Assembly: GCA_000378025.1 (NCBI GenBank)
Contig: KB899087.1
Coordinates: 2,852,001 to 2,916,000 of the forward strand
DNA: 64,000 bases
Direction: 5' to 3'
Source: Xanthobacteraceae bacterium 501b
Lineage (GTDB): Bacteria; Pseudomonadota; Alphaproteobacteria; Rhizobiales; Xanthobacteraceae
Shown one piece after another: positions 55,881 to 63,769 of the stretch (positions within the stretch are counted from its first letter, which is position 1; every line of letters begins with the position of its first letter). A program made the translations under genes and the position numbers. The notes below the pieces were generated by a model, which was given only the letters and a program-made list of their open reading frames with translations, searched no databases and was not told the origin of the DNA.

Positions 55881-56825
55881 ATGAACATCTCGCTGCGCGC
55901 CCTGCGCTACGTCGTGGCCACCGCCGATTTCGGCAATCTCACCGAAGCGGCGCGGCATCTGAACGTCTCGCAGCCCTCGATCTCGGCGGCCATCGCCCAG
56001 TTCGAGGCGGAGTACGGCGTGCAGGTCTTCGTGCGCCACCATGCAAAAGGCGTGACGACCACCATCGCCGGCACCCGCATCGTCAATGAGGCGCGGCTGC
56101 TGCTGAACCATGCCCGCGATTTCGGCCAGAACGCCCGCGCCATGGCCGACGAGGTGCGCGGCGAGATCGCGGTCGGCTGCTTCTGGACCATCGCCACCCA
56201 TTTCATGCCCGGCCTGCTCTCCGCCTTCGCCGGCTCGCATCCCGGCATCACGGTGAGCCTCGACGAGGGCGACCAGCAGCAGATTCTCGACGCGGTGATT
56301 TCCGGCCGCACGGAGATGGCGCTGTCCTATGAATTCGCCCGGCCGGAGGAGGTGATGGCCGAACAGCTGGCCGAATTGCCGCCCTATGCGGTGCTGCACC
56401 CCGACCACCCGCTGGCGCAGCGCGAGCGCATCAGCCTCGCGGATCTGCGCGACGAGCCGTTCATCCTGCTCGACCTGCCGCATTCGCGCGACTATTTCAT
56501 GGGGCTGTTCCGTTCGGTCGGGGTGGAGCCGCAGATCGCCTTCCGCTCGCGCGCCTATGAGCTGACGCGCGGCCTTGTCGGCCATGGGCGCGGCTACACC
56601 ATCCAGAACGTGCTGCCACGCACCCAGATCACCCATGATGGCGGGCGCGTCGCCTCGGTGCCGCTGACCGACACGCTGCCGCCCGTGCGGCTGGTGAGCC
56701 TGCGCCTGCGCCGGCAGGCGCCGCGCCCGGCGGTGGAAGTGTTCGCCCGCCACCTGAAGGCGGCCTTCGCCCCCGGCGGCATTTTCGAGCCCGGCACGCT
56801 CTCGCCGCGGGCGACGGTGCGCTAG
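55881..56825 (+). CDS. LysR-family transcriptional regulator of the monooxygenase cluster
   Basis: This 314-residue LysR regulator has the N-terminal winged helix LRALRYVVATADFGNLTEAARHLNVSQPSIS (in part) and a periplasmic-binding-type effector domain (LLSAFAGSHPGITVSLDEGD). It is divergent from the HpaB-type operon, the classical arrangement of a pathway-specific activator, and upstream of hutD-like, dehydrogenase and transporter genes. The two identical palindromes at 55803-55817 and 57608-57622 are its likely targets. Confidence 0.9.
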   Translation: MNISLRALRYVVATADFGNLTEAARHLNVSQPSISAAIAQFEAEYGVQVFVRHHAKGVTTTIAGTRIVNEARLLLNHARDFGQNARAMADEVRGEIAVGCFWTIATHFMPGLLSAFAGSHPGITVSLDEGDQQQILDAVISGRTEMALSYEFARPEEVMAEQLAELPPYAVLHPDHPLAQRERISLADLRDEPFILLDLPHSRDYFMGLFRSVGVEPQIAFRSRAYELTRGLVGHGRGYTIQNVLPRTQITHDGGRVASVPLTDTLPPVRLVSLRLRRQAPRPAVEVFARHLKAAFAPGGIFEPGTLSPRATVR

Positions 56826-56827
56826 GC

Positions 56828-56844
56828 GATAGGAAGCGCCTATC
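56828..56844 (+). terminator. Small hairpin after the LysR gene
   Basis: GATAGG-AAGCG-CCTATC, a 6-bp perfect stem, starts 2 bp after the LysR stop. There is no clear T-tract, so termination would be weak. Confidence 0.35.
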
Positions 56845-56943
56845 CAGCGCATCGGCAATCTGTTTCCCGTTCACGCGCGTACGCATTGCCTCAAGGGCCG
56901 GCGGCTCTCTAGACCGGGACAGGATGAGCAGGGGCGAGGGGCA

Positions 56944-57546
56944 ATGAGCGCGTTGCGGGTGATCGGGCCGTCGGACTACAGGCGCGTGCCGTGGAAGAAT
57001 GGCGGCGGCGTCACGCAGGATGTACTGCTGCTGCCGGAAGGCGCCACGCATGAGGATTTCGACATCCGCATCAGCCTGGCGCCGATTGTCGAGGAAGGCC
57101 CCTTCTCTTCCTTTCCGGGCATTGACCGCCACATCACCCGGCTGAGCCCCGCCCCGCTCGCCCTCGCCTTCGCCACGGGCACACGGGCGCTGGCGCGGCT
57201 CGAACCGCTCTATTTCGACAGCGTGCTGCAGCCGCGCTCGGTGCTGACCGACGGGCCGGCCTGGGTGATCAATGTAATGACGCGGCGCGGGCGCTGGCAC
57301 GCGCAGGTGATGCCCGCTGCCGGTGGCCATGGCCCGCTGCTCGCCGCGCCCGAAGGCGGGCTGGTGGTGCTGCACGCGGTGACGGGCACCTGGCAGGTCG
57401 GCGATGCCGCAGGTTCGGCGCTGGTGCGGCCGGGCGAGACGCTGCTGGCCGGCGACGCGCAGACGTTGCGCATCAGCTGCGACCCCACCGGCGAGGCGCT
57501 CGTCGCCTTTCTCACCCCGACCGGCGCGCGCGGCGAGGCTGCATAA
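56944..57546 (+). CDS. HutD/Ves-family cupin protein
   Basis: This 200-residue protein matches the HutD (Ves) family: YRRVPWKNGGGVTQDVLLLPEG at the N-terminus, FDIRISLAPIVEEGPFSSFPGIDRHITRL, then a double-stranded beta-helix. HutD is thought to bind an intermediate such as formimino- or urocanate-type compounds and limit pathway flux, though its reaction is not proven. Its presence without other histidine-utilisation genes suggests a similar governor role for this pathway. GGGCGAGGGG precedes the ATG. Confidence 0.86.
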   Translation: MSALRVIGPSDYRRVPWKNGGGVTQDVLLLPEGATHEDFDIRISLAPIVEEGPFSSFPGIDRHITRLSPAPLALAFATGTRALARLEPLYFDSVLQPRSVLTDGPAWVINVMTRRGRWHAQVMPAAGGHGPLLAAPEGGLVVLHAVTGTWQVGDAAGSALVRPGETLLAGDAQTLRISCDPTGEALVAFLTPTGARGEAA

Positions 57547-57607
57547 GAACTGCCTATGTTATGTAACAGGTAAAAGTATTTTCCGATCCAATCTCCGCAG
57601 CGCACCA

Positions 57608-57622
57608 TTTCCTGACAGGAAA
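57608..57622. promoter_or_regulatory. Second copy of the palindromic LysR-type operator
   Basis: TTTCCTG-A-CAGGAAA is the same dyad as at 55803-55817, embedded in an identical 17-bp sequence when each is read toward its downstream gene. It lies 29-43 bp before the small open frame at 57651 and 106-120 bp before the hydroxyacid dehydrogenase start, so it probably controls the dehydrogenase/importer arm. Confidence 0.66.
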
Positions 57623-57650
57623 AATAACAAAGCCTTCGGAGACGGGATTG

Positions 57651-57731
57651 ATGAAGCGGGAACATGCCCGGCGGCATGGGCCGGCCGCGCGTGGCCATGG
57701 CGTCGCGACGTTGCGTCAGGCGCGCCTATGA
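57651..57731 (+). CDS. Possible 26-residue leader peptide
   Basis: A 26-codon frame starts with ATG 8 bp after GGAGA and ends in TGA overlapping the ATG of the hydroxyacid dehydrogenase gene (ATGA). The peptide is rich in Arg and His (begins MKREHARRHG). It would couple translation of the dehydrogenase to ribosomes loading just after the palindromic site. No homologue is known to me; it could be chance. Confidence 0.35.
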   Translation: MKREHARRHGPAARGHGVATLRQARL

Positions 57732-58663
57732 GCCGCGATGCACTGGTGTTTTACAGTCCGGTGGACGATGCCGACGCCTGGCGCGCGGCCTTGGCCGCCG
57801 AACTGCCGGATCTCGACTTCCGCGTCGACCCCGAGATCGGCGACGCGGCTGACATCCGCTATGCGCTGGCCTGGCTGCCGCCCAAGGGCTTTTTCGCCCG
57901 CTTTCCCAATCTCCAGCTCGTCACCAATCTCGGCGCCGGCGTCGATGCGCTGGTGCGGCGCGACGACCTGGTGCCGGTGAAGTTCTCCCGCCTCTCCGAT
58001 CCCGGCATGGTGGCGATGATGACGAGCTATGTCGTCTTCGCCGTCACCCGCTATGCCCGCGACATCCCGGTGTTCGAGCGCGCCAAGGCGCGCGGCGCAT
58101 GGGACTATGTGCACCCGCGCGCGCTCTCCGAGATCAAGGTGGCGGTGCTGGGCCTGGGCGAACTCGGCGGGCCGGCGGCGCGCACGCTGGCCACCATGGG
58201 CTTCACCGTCAGCGGCTGGTCGCGCAGCCCCAAGGACATTCCCGGCGTCGCCTCCCATACCGGGCGCGCGGGGCTGGAGCGGGTGCTTAGCCAGAACGAG
58301 ATCATCGTCAGCCTGCTGCCCCTCACCCCGTCCTCGCGCGGCCTGCTCGGGGAGGCGGAATTCGGCCTGATGCAAAAGGGCACGAAATTCATCAACGCCT
58401 CGCGCGGCGCTGTCGTGGACGAGGCCGCGCTGATCGCGGCGCTGCGCTCGGGCCAAGTGGGGGAAGCGACGCTCGACGTGTTCGAAACCGAGCCGCTGCC
58501 GCAGGGCCACCCGCTGTGGGGCCTCGATAATGTTCTGATCACCCCGCACATGGCCAGCATCACCGTGCCGGCCCTGGCGGCCCGCGATGTCGCCGAGAGC
58601 ATCCGCCGCGTGCGGCAGGGGCTGGCGCCGCTGCACGAGGTCGATCCCGGCCGCGGCTACTGA
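57728..58663 (+). CDS. D-2-hydroxyacid dehydrogenase (glyoxylate/hydroxypyruvate reductase A type)
   Basis: This 311-residue NAD(P)-dependent dehydrogenase has the Rossmann motif VLGLGELGGPAARTL and the catalytic triad regions NASRGAVVDE (Arg), TLDVFETEPLP (Glu) and LITPHMASIT (His). The overall type is GhrA, which reduces glyoxylate or hydroxypyruvate. In this cluster it may reduce a 2-keto acid formed from the ring-opened product. The ATG at 57728 overlaps a small upstream frame. Confidence 0.9.
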   Translation: MSRDALVFYSPVDDADAWRAALAAELPDLDFRVDPEIGDAADIRYALAWLPPKGFFARFPNLQLVTNLGAGVDALVRRDDLVPVKFSRLSDPGMVAMMTSYVVFAVTRYARDIPVFERAKARGAWDYVHPRALSEIKVAVLGLGELGGPAARTLATMGFTVSGWSRSPKDIPGVASHTGRAGLERVLSQNEIIVSLLPLTPSSRGLLGEAEFGLMQKGTKFINASRGAVVDEAALIAALRSGQVGEATLDVFETEPLPQGHPLWGLDNVLITPHMASITVPALAARDVAESIRRVRQGLAPLHEVDPGRGY

Positions 58664-58673
58664 ACACGCCCTT

Positions 58674-58689
58674 CGCGCCCGAGGGCGCG
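58674..58689 (+). terminator. Hairpin after the hydroxyacid dehydrogenase gene
   Basis: CGCGCCC-GA-GGGCGCG is a perfect 7-bp stem 10 bp after the stop; a second GC-rich hairpin follows within 40 bp. No T-tract is present. It may partly separate this gene from the importer operon that begins at 58778. Confidence 0.4.
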
Positions 58690-58777
58690 AGGCACGACCT
58701 GCGCAAAGCGCGCCCGCCTGAAGGCGCGCGGCCGGAACTATCTGGGCGGCCCGCCGCCCCAATCACAGAGGTGGAAC

Positions 58778-59806
58778 ATGAAGAAGCTGTGCATTGCACT
58801 GAGTGCCCTGGCCGTCATGGCCGCCGGCGCCCTGCCCGCATCGGCCCAGGAAAAGCTGGTCGTCAGCACCTGGGGCGGCAATTGGAAGGCCGGCGTCGAG
58901 ATCGTCGGCAAGGAATTCACCAAGCGTACCGGCGTCGAGGTCGAGTACATCACCGGCGGCACGCTGGACCGGCTCGCCAAGGCGAAGGTGGCGCGCGACA
59001 ACCCGGAATCCGACCTGATCAACACCACCGCCCATGTCGGCTATCTCTATTATTCCGACGGGCTGATGGAAAAGCTCGACTGGTCGAAGATCCCCAACGC
59101 CGACAAGCTGTACCCGATGGCCAAGCGCTCGGACTACACGGTCGCGGACTATGTCTATGTCTACACCCCCGCCTTCCGCACCGACCTGATGCCGAAGGGC
59201 TTCAAGATCAACAGCTGGGAAGACCTGTGGAGCCCGGAAGTCGCCGGCAAGCTCGGCCTGCCTGATTTCGACCCCAGCCACATCATCATCGCCGCCACCC
59301 GCCTCGCCGGCGTGAAGCCGGAAGAATGGGACAAGGTGAAGCCCAAGCTCTTGGAGCTGAAGAAGAATATCAAGGCGTTCTACCAGTCGGACGCCACCAG
59401 CCAGAACCTGATGCGCACCGGCGAGACCCCGGTGCAGGTGCTGCTGAACATCAATGGCTATCACCTCGAAAAGCTCGGCATGCCGGTCGAGATCGACGTG
59501 CCGAAGGAAGGCGCGGTCGCCGGCACCGATGTGTGGGGCATCAATGCCGGCTCGAAGAAGAAGGAGCTGGCGCTGCAGTTCCTCAACATCGCGCTGGAGC
59601 CCGCCATGCTGGCGCAGCTGTGCAACTTCCACAAATGCTCGCCGATGACCGCCGAGGCCAAGCTCGACCCCGCCATCGCCAGCCTGCCGGGCATCTTCAC
59701 CAGCCAGGAAGCGATCGAGAAGGGCACCATCGTGCTTGAGGACAAGACCTACGCCACCCTGCTGCCGCAGTGGAAGGCGTGGTTCACCGAGAACATGATG
59801 CACTGA
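58778..59806 (+). CDS. ABC transporter substrate-binding protein (spermidine/putrescine PotD type)
   Basis: This 342-residue periplasmic protein has a signal peptide ending ASAQ (about residue 24) and then EKLVVSTWGGNWKAGVEIVGKEFTKRTGVEVEYITGG (in part), the PotD/SBP_bac family start. Four acidic residues typical of polyamine binding cannot be assigned with confidence, so the ligand may be another compound. It heads an importer operon (permease, permease, ATPase) and probably brings in the substrate of the HpaB-type pathway. Confidence 0.9.
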   Translation: MKKLCIALSALAVMAAGALPASAQEKLVVSTWGGNWKAGVEIVGKEFTKRTGVEVEYITGGTLDRLAKAKVARDNPESDLINTTAHVGYLYYSDGLMEKLDWSKIPNADKLYPMAKRSDYTVADYVYVYTPAFRTDLMPKGFKINSWEDLWSPEVAGKLGLPDFDPSHIIIAATRLAGVKPEEWDKVKPKLLELKKNIKAFYQSDATSQNLMRTGETPVQVLLNINGYHLEKLGMPVEIDVPKEGAVAGTDVWGINAGSKKKELALQFLNIALEPAMLAQLCNFHKCSPMTAEAKLDPAIASLPGIFTSQEAIEKGTIVLEDKTYATLLPQWKAWFTENMMH

Positions 59807-59830
59807 GGGCGGGCGGCTCTCCCCAACGCC

Positions 59831-59858
59831 GTCATGGCCGGGCCGTACCGGGCATGAC
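59831..59858 (+). terminator. Hairpin after the PotD-like gene
   Basis: GTCATGGCCG and CGGGCATGAC form an imperfect 10-bp stem with an 8-base loop, 25 bp after the binding-protein stop. It is likely a message-stabilising or partial-termination hairpin, as is common after binding-protein genes. Confidence 0.4.
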
Positions 59859-59903
59859 GGACGCGGAGTGACGGGTGCGTCCGGTCCTCAGGCGGACAGG
59901 GTC

Positions 59904-60030
59904 TGCGTCCTTCGAGGCCCGGCGGTGCCGGGCACCTCAGGATGACGCGGGCCTGCCGGCGGTGAGGCGCGGCCCCCGCACCTTCGTCATGCTGAGGAGC
60001 GGGGCCCCGCCCCGCGTCTCGAAGCACGCA
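59904..60030. repeat. Large imperfect inverted repeat (REPIN/MITE-like intergenic element)
   Basis: Nested inverted repeats span 127 bp. Outer arms TGCGTCCTTCGAG (59904-59916) and CTCGAAGCACGCA (60018-60030) and inner arms CCTCAGGATGACG (59935-59947) and CGTCATGCTGAGG (59985-59997) each match with one mismatch, and a perfect GCCCGGC-GGT-GCCGGGC hairpin lies in the left half. The sequence type (ending CCTCAGGATGACG) is one I associate with dispersed repeats in alphaproteobacteria. It lies inside the importer operon. Confidence 0.6.
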
Positions 60031-60080
60031 CGACACCGCCACCGACAAAGCCACCTCTGCCTTCAATCGTTCGAGACCCC

Positions 60081-60938
60081 ATGATCCAGCGCCGCCCCTT
60101 CTTCCTCATCTTTCTCGCCCCTGCTGTGGTGACGGCGGTGATCCTGGCGGCGGCGCTGTTCGAGGTGCTGCAGTACAGCGTGCGGGAATTCGTGCCCGGC
60201 TCGCTGAATGTCGGCGGCTTCACGCTGGAGAATTTCACCCGCATCAACCGGCCGATCTACTGGTGGGTGCTGCTGGATACCTTTTACATCAGCCTGCTGA
60301 CGGCGGTTTTCTCGCTGCTGCTGAGCTATCCCGTCGCCTTCGCGCTGGTGCGGGCGAGGCGCGACTGGGTACGCTCGCTGCTGGTCTCGCTCTCCATCAC
60401 CCCGCTGTTCACCGGCGAGATCGTGCGCACCTTCTCGTGGATGCTGATGCTGGGCTCGGACGGCTTCATCAACTCCCTGCTGCGCAAGCTCTCGCTGATC
60501 GAGATGCCGCTGCAGATCATGTACACGCGGCTCGGCGTGGTGGTGGCGCTGGTGCAGTTCTCCATGCCGGTCATGATCATCCTGCTCGCCACCGCGATCA
60601 GCCATGTCGACCGCGACTGCGAGAAGGCCGCCGCCAATCTCGGCGCCAGCCCCGGCGCGGTGTTCTGGCGCATCACCCTGCCGCTCACCTTGCCGGGCAT
60701 TCTTTCCGGCATCGTCGTGGTGTTCGCCTGGACGATGAGCGCCTTTTCCACCCCGCAGCTGATCGGCGGCGGCAAGGTGCTGATGATTTCCAACCTCGTC
60801 TATCTCCAGGGCTTCTCGGTGCTGAACCTGCCCTTCGCCGCGACGCTGAGCCTGATCGCGCTGATCGCCGCGCTCGGCAGCCTCGTCCTGATGAAATCGC
60901 TGACCGGCCGGCTGGAAAAGCGGCTGGCGGTGCGCTGA
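60081..60938 (+). CDS. ABC transporter permease (PotB type)
   Basis: This 285-residue inner-membrane permease has six hydrophobic helices and the EAA coupling loop CEKAAANLGASPGAVFWRITLPLTLPG. A family-typical PotB/PotH arrangement follows. It lies 12 bp before the second permease and 274 bp after the binding-protein gene, with a hairpin and a palindromic repeat in between. Confidence 0.91.
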   Translation: MIQRRPFFLIFLAPAVVTAVILAAALFEVLQYSVREFVPGSLNVGGFTLENFTRINRPIYWWVLLDTFYISLLTAVFSLLLSYPVAFALVRARRDWVRSLLVSLSITPLFTGEIVRTFSWMLMLGSDGFINSLLRKLSLIEMPLQIMYTRLGVVVALVQFSMPVMIILLATAISHVDRDCEKAAANLGASPGAVFWRITLPLTLPGILSGIVVVFAWTMSAFSTPQLIGGGKVLMISNLVYLQGFSVLNLPFAATLSLIALIAALGSLVLMKSLTGRLEKRLAVR

Positions 60939-60949
60939 GGGAGAACGTC

Positions 60950-61756
60950 ATGACCTTTGCCCGCCTGCGCTCCCTCGGCTTCTGGAGCCTCGTCGTCGCC
61001 ATCCTCACCTATATGACGCTGCCCACCCTGGTGGTGCTGATGACCTCGGTGAACCCGACCGAGATCCTCGCCTTTCCGCCCGAGGGCGTGTCGTTCCAGT
61101 GGTACGAGAAGGCGCTGACCTACCCGGACTTCCAGCGCGCGTTCAAGAACGGGCTGATCGTCACCTCGCTCGCCTCGACGCTGGCGCTGATCGTCGGCTC
61201 GGCCTTCGCCTGGCTGGTCTATCGCTACAGCTTTCGCGGGCGCGGCGTGCTGGAGGCGGTGCTGTGGTCGCCGCTCATCATCCCGCACTTCACCCTCGGC
61301 TTTGGCTTCCTGCTGCTCGGCGGGGCGTTCAAGCTGCAGCAGGGCTATGTGATGATCGTACTGGCGCACATGGTGCTGGTGATGCCTTTTGTGACCCGCG
61401 CGGTCTATGTCAGCCTCGCCACCATCGACCCCAACCTCGCCCGCGCCGCCGCCAATCTCGGCGCCTCGCCCTTCCATGTGCTGACCCGCATAGAATTGCC
61501 GCTGGTGCTGCCGGGCATGGCGGGGGGCTGGCTGATCGCCGCCGTGCTCTCGCTCACCGAGTTCACCGCCTCGCTCTATGTGACGGGGAGCCGGACCCAG
61601 ACCCTGCCGGTCGCGATGTACAACTACATCCGCGAATATGCCGACCCGACCGTGTCGGCGATCTCGGCGATGCTGATCATCACCACCACCCTCATCATGT
61701 TCATCGCCGACCGGGCCTTCGGCCTGCGCCGGGTGCTGGCGATCGACACGCACTGA
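60950..61756 (+). CDS. ABC transporter permease (PotC type)
   Basis: This 268-residue second permease has six helices and the coupling loop LARAAANLGASPFHVLTRIELPLVLPG, as in PotC/PotI. The ATG at 60950 follows GAGGGAGAACGTC, giving a good ribosome-binding site. It forms the membrane pore with the PotB-type protein. Confidence 0.91.
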   Translation: MTFARLRSLGFWSLVVAILTYMTLPTLVVLMTSVNPTEILAFPPEGVSFQWYEKALTYPDFQRAFKNGLIVTSLASTLALIVGSAFAWLVYRYSFRGRGVLEAVLWSPLIIPHFTLGFGFLLLGGAFKLQQGYVMIVLAHMVLVMPFVTRAVYVSLATIDPNLARAAANLGASPFHVLTRIELPLVLPGMAGGWLIAAVLSLTEFTASLYVTGSRTQTLPVAMYNYIREYADPTVSAISAMLIITTTLIMFIADRAFGLRRVLAIDTH

Positions 61757-61794
61757 CTGCACGCACTGACTGCCCTGCCGGAGAGCCGACGCCT

Positions 61795-62895
61795 ATGACC
61801 GCCACCAGCCAAGCCCCCGCCGCCGTCGAGCTTGTCCGCGTCCGCAAGGAATTCGGCAGTGCGGTCGGCGTCGCCGATGTGTCGCTGAAGATCGGCCAGG
61901 GCGAGTTCCTGACCCTGCTCGGCCCTTCCGGCTGCGGCAAGTCGACCTTGCTCGGCATGATCGCCGGCTTCCTCACCCCCACGGCCGGCAAGATCGTGGT
62001 CGACGGCGTCGACATCACCGAGGTGGAGCCCTACCGGCGCGACATCGGCATGGTGTTCCAGTCCTATGCGCTGTTTCCGCATATGAACGTGTTCGACAAC
62101 ATCGCCTTCGGCCTGCGCATGCGCAAACTGCCCAAGGCCGAGATCGCGGCCGAGGTGCGCCGGGTGATCGAGATGATGAAGCTCGACGGCTTCGCCGAGC
62201 GGCGGGTGAGCCAGCTTTCCGGCGGCCAGCAGCAGCGCGTGGCGCTGGCGCGCGCCATCGTCATCCGCCCCAAGGTGCTGCTGCTCGACGAGCCGCTCTC
62301 GGCGCTGGACAAGAATCTGCGGGCGCAGATGCAGGTTGAACTGTCGGAACTGCACCGCAAGACCGGGCTCACCACCATCTTCGTCACCCATGACCAGGGC
62401 GAGGCGCTGAGTCTCTCCGACCGCATCGTGGTGATGAACCGGGGCGAGGTGCAGCAGGTGGCGCGCCCGATCGAGCTTTACCGTACCCCGGCCAATGGCT
62501 TCGTCGCCTCCTTCATCGGCGAGATCAACGCCCTCCCCGTGGCGCGCTATGAGCGCGACGGGCGCGAGGCCGCGCTGGTGCTGCCCGGCGTCGGCCGGCT
62601 GGCGGCGCCGGCGCGGGACGACGGCCTGATCCATGGCAGCGCGGTGCGGGCCTTCCTGCGGCCCGAACATGTGCGCCCGGCCCTGCCTGATGAGGCCGGC
62701 CCCAACATCGTGAGCGGCGTGGTGGCGGCGCATATCTACCAGGGCTCGCACACCATCACCCGGGTGGAGGTGGATGGGCTCGGCCTGATCGAGACCCGCG
62801 TGACCGGCGCCGACATTGTCGGCGCGCACCCGGTGGGGGCGCCGATCGCGCTGATGCTGGACCTTGGCGAGGCGGTGCTGCTGGCCACGCCCTGA
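61795..62895 (+). CDS. ABC transporter ATP-binding protein (PotA type)
   Basis: This 366-residue ATPase has Walker A GPSGCGKSTLL, Q-loop VFQSYALFPHMNVFDN, signature LSGGQQQRVALARA, Walker B VLLLDEPLSALD and switch His in VTHDQGEA, so all catalytic elements are standard. A TOBE domain with RPEHVRPA follows. It closes the importer operon; the following 170 bp hold a tandem repeat. Confidence 0.93.
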   Translation: MTATSQAPAAVELVRVRKEFGSAVGVADVSLKIGQGEFLTLLGPSGCGKSTLLGMIAGFLTPTAGKIVVDGVDITEVEPYRRDIGMVFQSYALFPHMNVFDNIAFGLRMRKLPKAEIAAEVRRVIEMMKLDGFAERRVSQLSGGQQQRVALARAIVIRPKVLLLDEPLSALDKNLRAQMQVELSELHRKTGLTTIFVTHDQGEALSLSDRIVVMNRGEVQQVARPIELYRTPANGFVASFIGEINALPVARYERDGREAALVLPGVGRLAAPARDDGLIHGSAVRAFLRPEHVRPALPDEAGPNIVSGVVAAHIYQGSHTITRVEVDGLGLIETRVTGADIVGAHPVGAPIALMLDLGEAVLLATP

Positions 62896-62921
62896 GCGGG
62901 AGGGCTGCCCCCCTCGCCACG

Positions 62922-63015
62922 CCGGCTTGACTCGCAGGACCGGCTTGCCTCGAAGGACCGGCTTGCCTCGGCGGGCCGAGGCTTGCCTCGGCGGGCCGAG
63001 GCTTGCCTCGGCGGG
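62922..63015. repeat. Five tandem 18-20-bp direct repeats
   Basis: Units at 62922-62939, 62940-62957, 62958-62975, 62976-62995 and 62996-63015 share the core GGCTTGcCTCG; the last two are identical 20-mers. The array lies between the PotA-type gene and the DUF1275 gene. There are no spacers of CRISPR length. Unit number may vary between strains. Confidence 0.75.
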
Positions 63016-63064
63016 GTAATGGACTATGCCCTGCCGGGTCCGTTCCTTCCGGCGGGGGTCCCCG

Positions 63065-63763
63065 ATGAAATATGTTCTGCCCGGCCTGCTCTGCTTCAAT
63101 GCCGGCTTCGTTGACACGGCCGGCTTCGTCACCCTGCACGGCCTGTTCACCGCCCATGTCACCGGCAACATCGTCACCTTCGCCGCCGCGCTGGCCGAGG
63201 GGCACATGCCCTCGCTCTCCAAGATCATCGCGGTGCCGGTGTTCTGCTTCGTGGTCGTCGCCGCGCGGCTGGTCAGCCGCTGGCTGGTGACACGCGGCTA
63301 CGACGATTTCCGCATCCTGATGGCGGCCAAGCTGATCCTGCTCGCCCATGCCGCGCTGGTGGCGATCCAGCTCGGCGCGCCGCTGGCGGCCGACACGCCG
63401 AACGCGATCATGATGGGCATGACGCTGGTGAGCGCCATGGCGCTGCAGAACGCCCTGCACCGCACCCATCTCACCGACGCGCCGCCCTCCACCGTGATGA
63501 CCGGCACCATCACCCAGCTGCTGCTCGACCTGACCCATGTGTGGAAGCCGCATCCCGGCGCGGAGCCGGGCCAGGTGCGCGAGCGGCTGCGGCGCTTCGG
63601 CGTGTTCCTCGCCAGCTTCGCCGCCGGCTGCGCCATGGCGGCGCTGCTCTATCTGCTGGCCGGAATGTGGTGCTTCCTGCTGCCGCCGCTGGTGGCGCTG
63701 GTGGAAATCTATGTGCTGCCGGTGACGCCGGAGCCCGCCGCGCCCGCCAAGGGCAAGGGTTAG
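63065..63763 (+). CDS. DUF1275 (YoaK) family membrane protein
   Basis: This 232-residue protein has about six hydrophobic helices. The N-terminal FNAGFVDTAGFVTLHGLFTAHVTGNIVTF (in part) is the mark of the YoaK/DUF1275 family, of unknown function. The ATG at 63065 is chosen where conservation begins (MKYVLPGLLCFNAG). It follows the tandem-repeat array and is convergent with the arsC-like gene. Confidence 0.87.
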   Translation: MKYVLPGLLCFNAGFVDTAGFVTLHGLFTAHVTGNIVTFAAALAEGHMPSLSKIIAVPVFCFVVVAARLVSRWLVTRGYDDFRILMAAKLILLAHAALVAIQLGAPLAADTPNAIMMGMTLVSAMALQNALHRTHLTDAPPSTVMTGTITQLLLDLTHVWKPHPGAEPGQVRERLRRFGVFLASFAAGCAMAALLYLLAGMWCFLLPPLVALVEIYVLPVTPEPAAPAKGKG

Positions 63764-63769
63764 GCGCCC

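Noticed and set aside
62922..63015. CRISPR array
   Set aside because: The repeats are directly contiguous, without spacers, and no cas genes are nearby.
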